The notes beneath the pieces were generated by a model. The model did not search any database, was not told the origin of the DNA, and was given only the letters and a program-made list of their open reading frames with translations. The position numbers and the translations under genes were made by a program. 64,000 nucleotides of DNA from Magnetofaba australis IT-1. GTDB lineage: Bacteria; Pseudomonadota; Magnetococcia; Magnetococcales; Magnetococcaceae. The first letter of the stretch is position 1. Every line of letters starts with the position of its first letter. Positions 63,029 through 64,000 of this stretch are shown here, piece by piece. The stretch lies in NCBI RefSeq assembly GCF_002109495.1, contig NZ_LVJN01000020.1, forward strand, positions 1,100,300-1,164,299. Reading direction: 5' to 3'.

Positions 63029-64000
63029 TCACACACAAAAGGTTTGCTTCTCATCATCCCAGAACCACGGGTTCTCCGGGCTGATGCGCACGCCGCCGCG
63101 ATCCATCACCTGCTGCGCCACCGCGCGCCCGGTGAGTTCTCCCGTCATGAACGCCGCGCCGCGCGGGGTGAGGGCGTAGCGGGTTTCCAGCCCCATGGGG
63201 TTTTCTGCATCCTGTTGTGTGCAGGCCAGCAGGGGTTCGGGCAGACAGGTGAGATCATCCAGCACCCCTTTGACGCCTAAATCGCCCCAGAACGGCGCGG
63301 GTTCACTGTACATATAGGCGTTGAAGATGCGCGGGAAGCTGTCCACGGCTTGCACAAAGCGCGCGTAACGCTCCGGCTCCATGGGGCGGGAGAGGCGCGG
63401 CTCGGCGGGCGGATTCGCCACCGCCTCCAGCAGTCGGCGCTGGGTGAGGGTCAGTCCGTCGCTCTGCCAGGGGAACTCCTGACAGAAACGCAGCAGCGCC
63501 GCATGCAGAAACGGCAGCGCCTCAGTGTCCCACTTGAGCGCCCGCGCCAGCGCCTTGGGGTCCGGTTGCCGAATGGCGCGCCACACCCGTCGCGCCACGT
63601 CGAATGGCTCTTCGGTCACAGGCTGTGCGGTTTCCATCACTTCGGCCAGTTGTGTTGGGTTGAGCTGTCCCAGCCCCCAAAATGGCTCGATTCCGTCAAA
63701 ACGATCGATGCACGCCAATGCGCAGCGCTGCGCCACATCCTCCCGGCGCCCCAAACGCTCGAGAATCTGCAGCAGTTGCAGTTGATCGTAGAGATCGTGC
63801 TCAAACAGCAGCACGATGCGGTCATAATCCTTCAAATCCGCCAACTTCTGGCGTCGCGCCGCCATGTCATCGTGAATCTGTTGCGCCGTAGGGGCGTCGG
63901 CTTGGGAGAAGGCGTCGGCCAAGAATGCCGCCCGCGTCGCATCCAGCGCCATGTCATCCATTCGCGGCTCCGGCAGCGGCGGCGGAATCGGCCCGATGTG
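63029..64000 (-). CDS. DUF1835-like protein (partial, 5' end outside window)
   Basis: The frame is open through the window edge: 13 codons precede the first internal ATG at 63961 and no stop is seen, so the N-terminus is missing. DYDRIVLLFEHDLYDQLQLLQIL followed by a winged-helix-like C-terminal half (LTLTQRRLLEAV, ETRYALTPRGAAFMTGE) resembles DUF1835-family proteins. Function unknown. It precedes the sulfotransferase gene on the same strand. Confidence 0.7.
   Translation of the reverse strand, partial: HIGPIPPPLPEPRMDDMALDATRAAFLADAFSQADAPTAQQIHDDMAARRQKLADLKDYDRIVLLFEHDLYDQLQLLQILERLGRREDVAQRCALACIDRFDGIEPFWGLGQLNPTQLAEVMETAQPVTEEPFDVARRVWRAIRQPDPKALARALKWDTEALPFLHAALLRFCQEFPWQSDGLTLTQRRLLEAVANPPAEPRLSRPMEPERYARFVQAVDSFPRIFNAYMYSEPAPFWGDLGVKGVLDDLTCLPEPLLACTQQDAENPMGLETRYALTPRGAAFMTGELTGRAVAQQVMDRGGVRISPENPWFWDDEKQTFCV

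Noticed and set aside
1-64000. tRNA or rRNA genes
   Set aside because: I looked for TPsiC-loop-like sequences and cloverleaf arms by eye and found none; a covariance-model scan (tRNAscan-SE or Infernal) would be decisive.

Overview
The window is GC-rich, densely coded chromosomal DNA of a Gram-negative bacterium. It has no rRNA, no tRNA that I could recognise, no CRISPR array and no intact prophage. Signs of a proteobacterium are an O-antigen/CDP-sugar pair, the NAGGN osmoprotectant genes, a pseudaminic acid locus, periplasmic MsrA, hemerythrin and many c-di-GMP proteins. The voltage-gated cation channel at 56868-57776 closely resembles, from memory, NavMs of Magnetococcus marinus. Together with the hemerythrin and an Amt-PAS-GGDEF-EAL fusion this makes the Magnetococcales a reasonable but unproven guess.

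Layout. 1-2264 (minus): rfbH (cut by the window edge) and rfbG for CDP-3,6-dideoxyhexose synthesis. 2578-5028: a YfhO-like membrane protein. 5031-9943: NAGGN dipeptide osmolyte genes (ngg and asnO on minus, the M42 peptidase divergent on plus), with a 19-bp motif repeated in inverted orientation between the divergent genes. 9945-12568: an accessory island bounded by inverted arms of roughly 340 bp and a 26-bp REP-like sequence. It holds a truncated REP-associated (RAYT) transposase, a frameshifted TIR-domain relic and an AT-rich unknown gene. 12590-13873: a nucleotide-sugar dehydrogenase. 14219-17965: ammonium transporter-PAS-GGDEF-EAL. 18056-26399 (plus): msrA, an SLC13-type transporter, a REC-Hpt protein, a DUF1015 protein, an M48 protease and a PAS/degenerate GGDEF/EAL protein, ending at a strong terminator. 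26766-28264: a leucine-codon leader peptide with attenuator-like hairpins before a short LeuA-like synthase.

28333-36225: a MerR regulator with a C-terminal cysteine cluster, a DEDD exonuclease, a WD40-type protein, an Aas-like acyltransferase/acyl-activating enzyme and a CgeB-like glycosyltransferase with TPR-like tail. 36459-43361 (plus): a tight six-gene glycan operon. Its parts are a class II aldolase, a tandem nucleotidyltransferase, a GT2, a GDPD-like protein, a GT-C-type membrane protein fused to a uridine-kinase-like P-loop domain, and an HAD phosphatase. This is the best candidate here for an undescribed biosynthetic system. 43976-50279: an AAC(3)-family acetyltransferase, a DUF4242 protein with a perfect CRP-type operator, a small unknown, a ClC antiporter with CBS domains, a UvrD-family helicase and a hemerythrin.

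50455-57776 (minus): one tightly packed gene string comprising the Nav channel, PseG, an NAD-dependent epimerase/reductase, a metallophosphoesterase, an ATP-grasp protein, PseI and a PabB-PabC fusion. It combines part of the pseudaminic acid pathway with folate precursor synthesis. 57903-64000: a Sel1 protein, BluB, a group of odd low-complexity secreted proteins (one frameshifted inside 180-190-bp tandem repeats), a polysaccharide deacetylase, a sulfotransferase and a DUF1835-like protein cut by the window edge.

Two themes recur. One is surface glycan chemistry: CDP-sugars, uronic acid, pseudaminic acid, the novel operon, deacetylase, sulfotransferase and O-acetylation. The other is signalling by c-di-GMP and osmotic or ion stress. 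A family of mosaic palindromic repeats sits at gene 3' ends (9945-10305, 12239-12568, 32185-32475, 43432-43700, 43745-43960).
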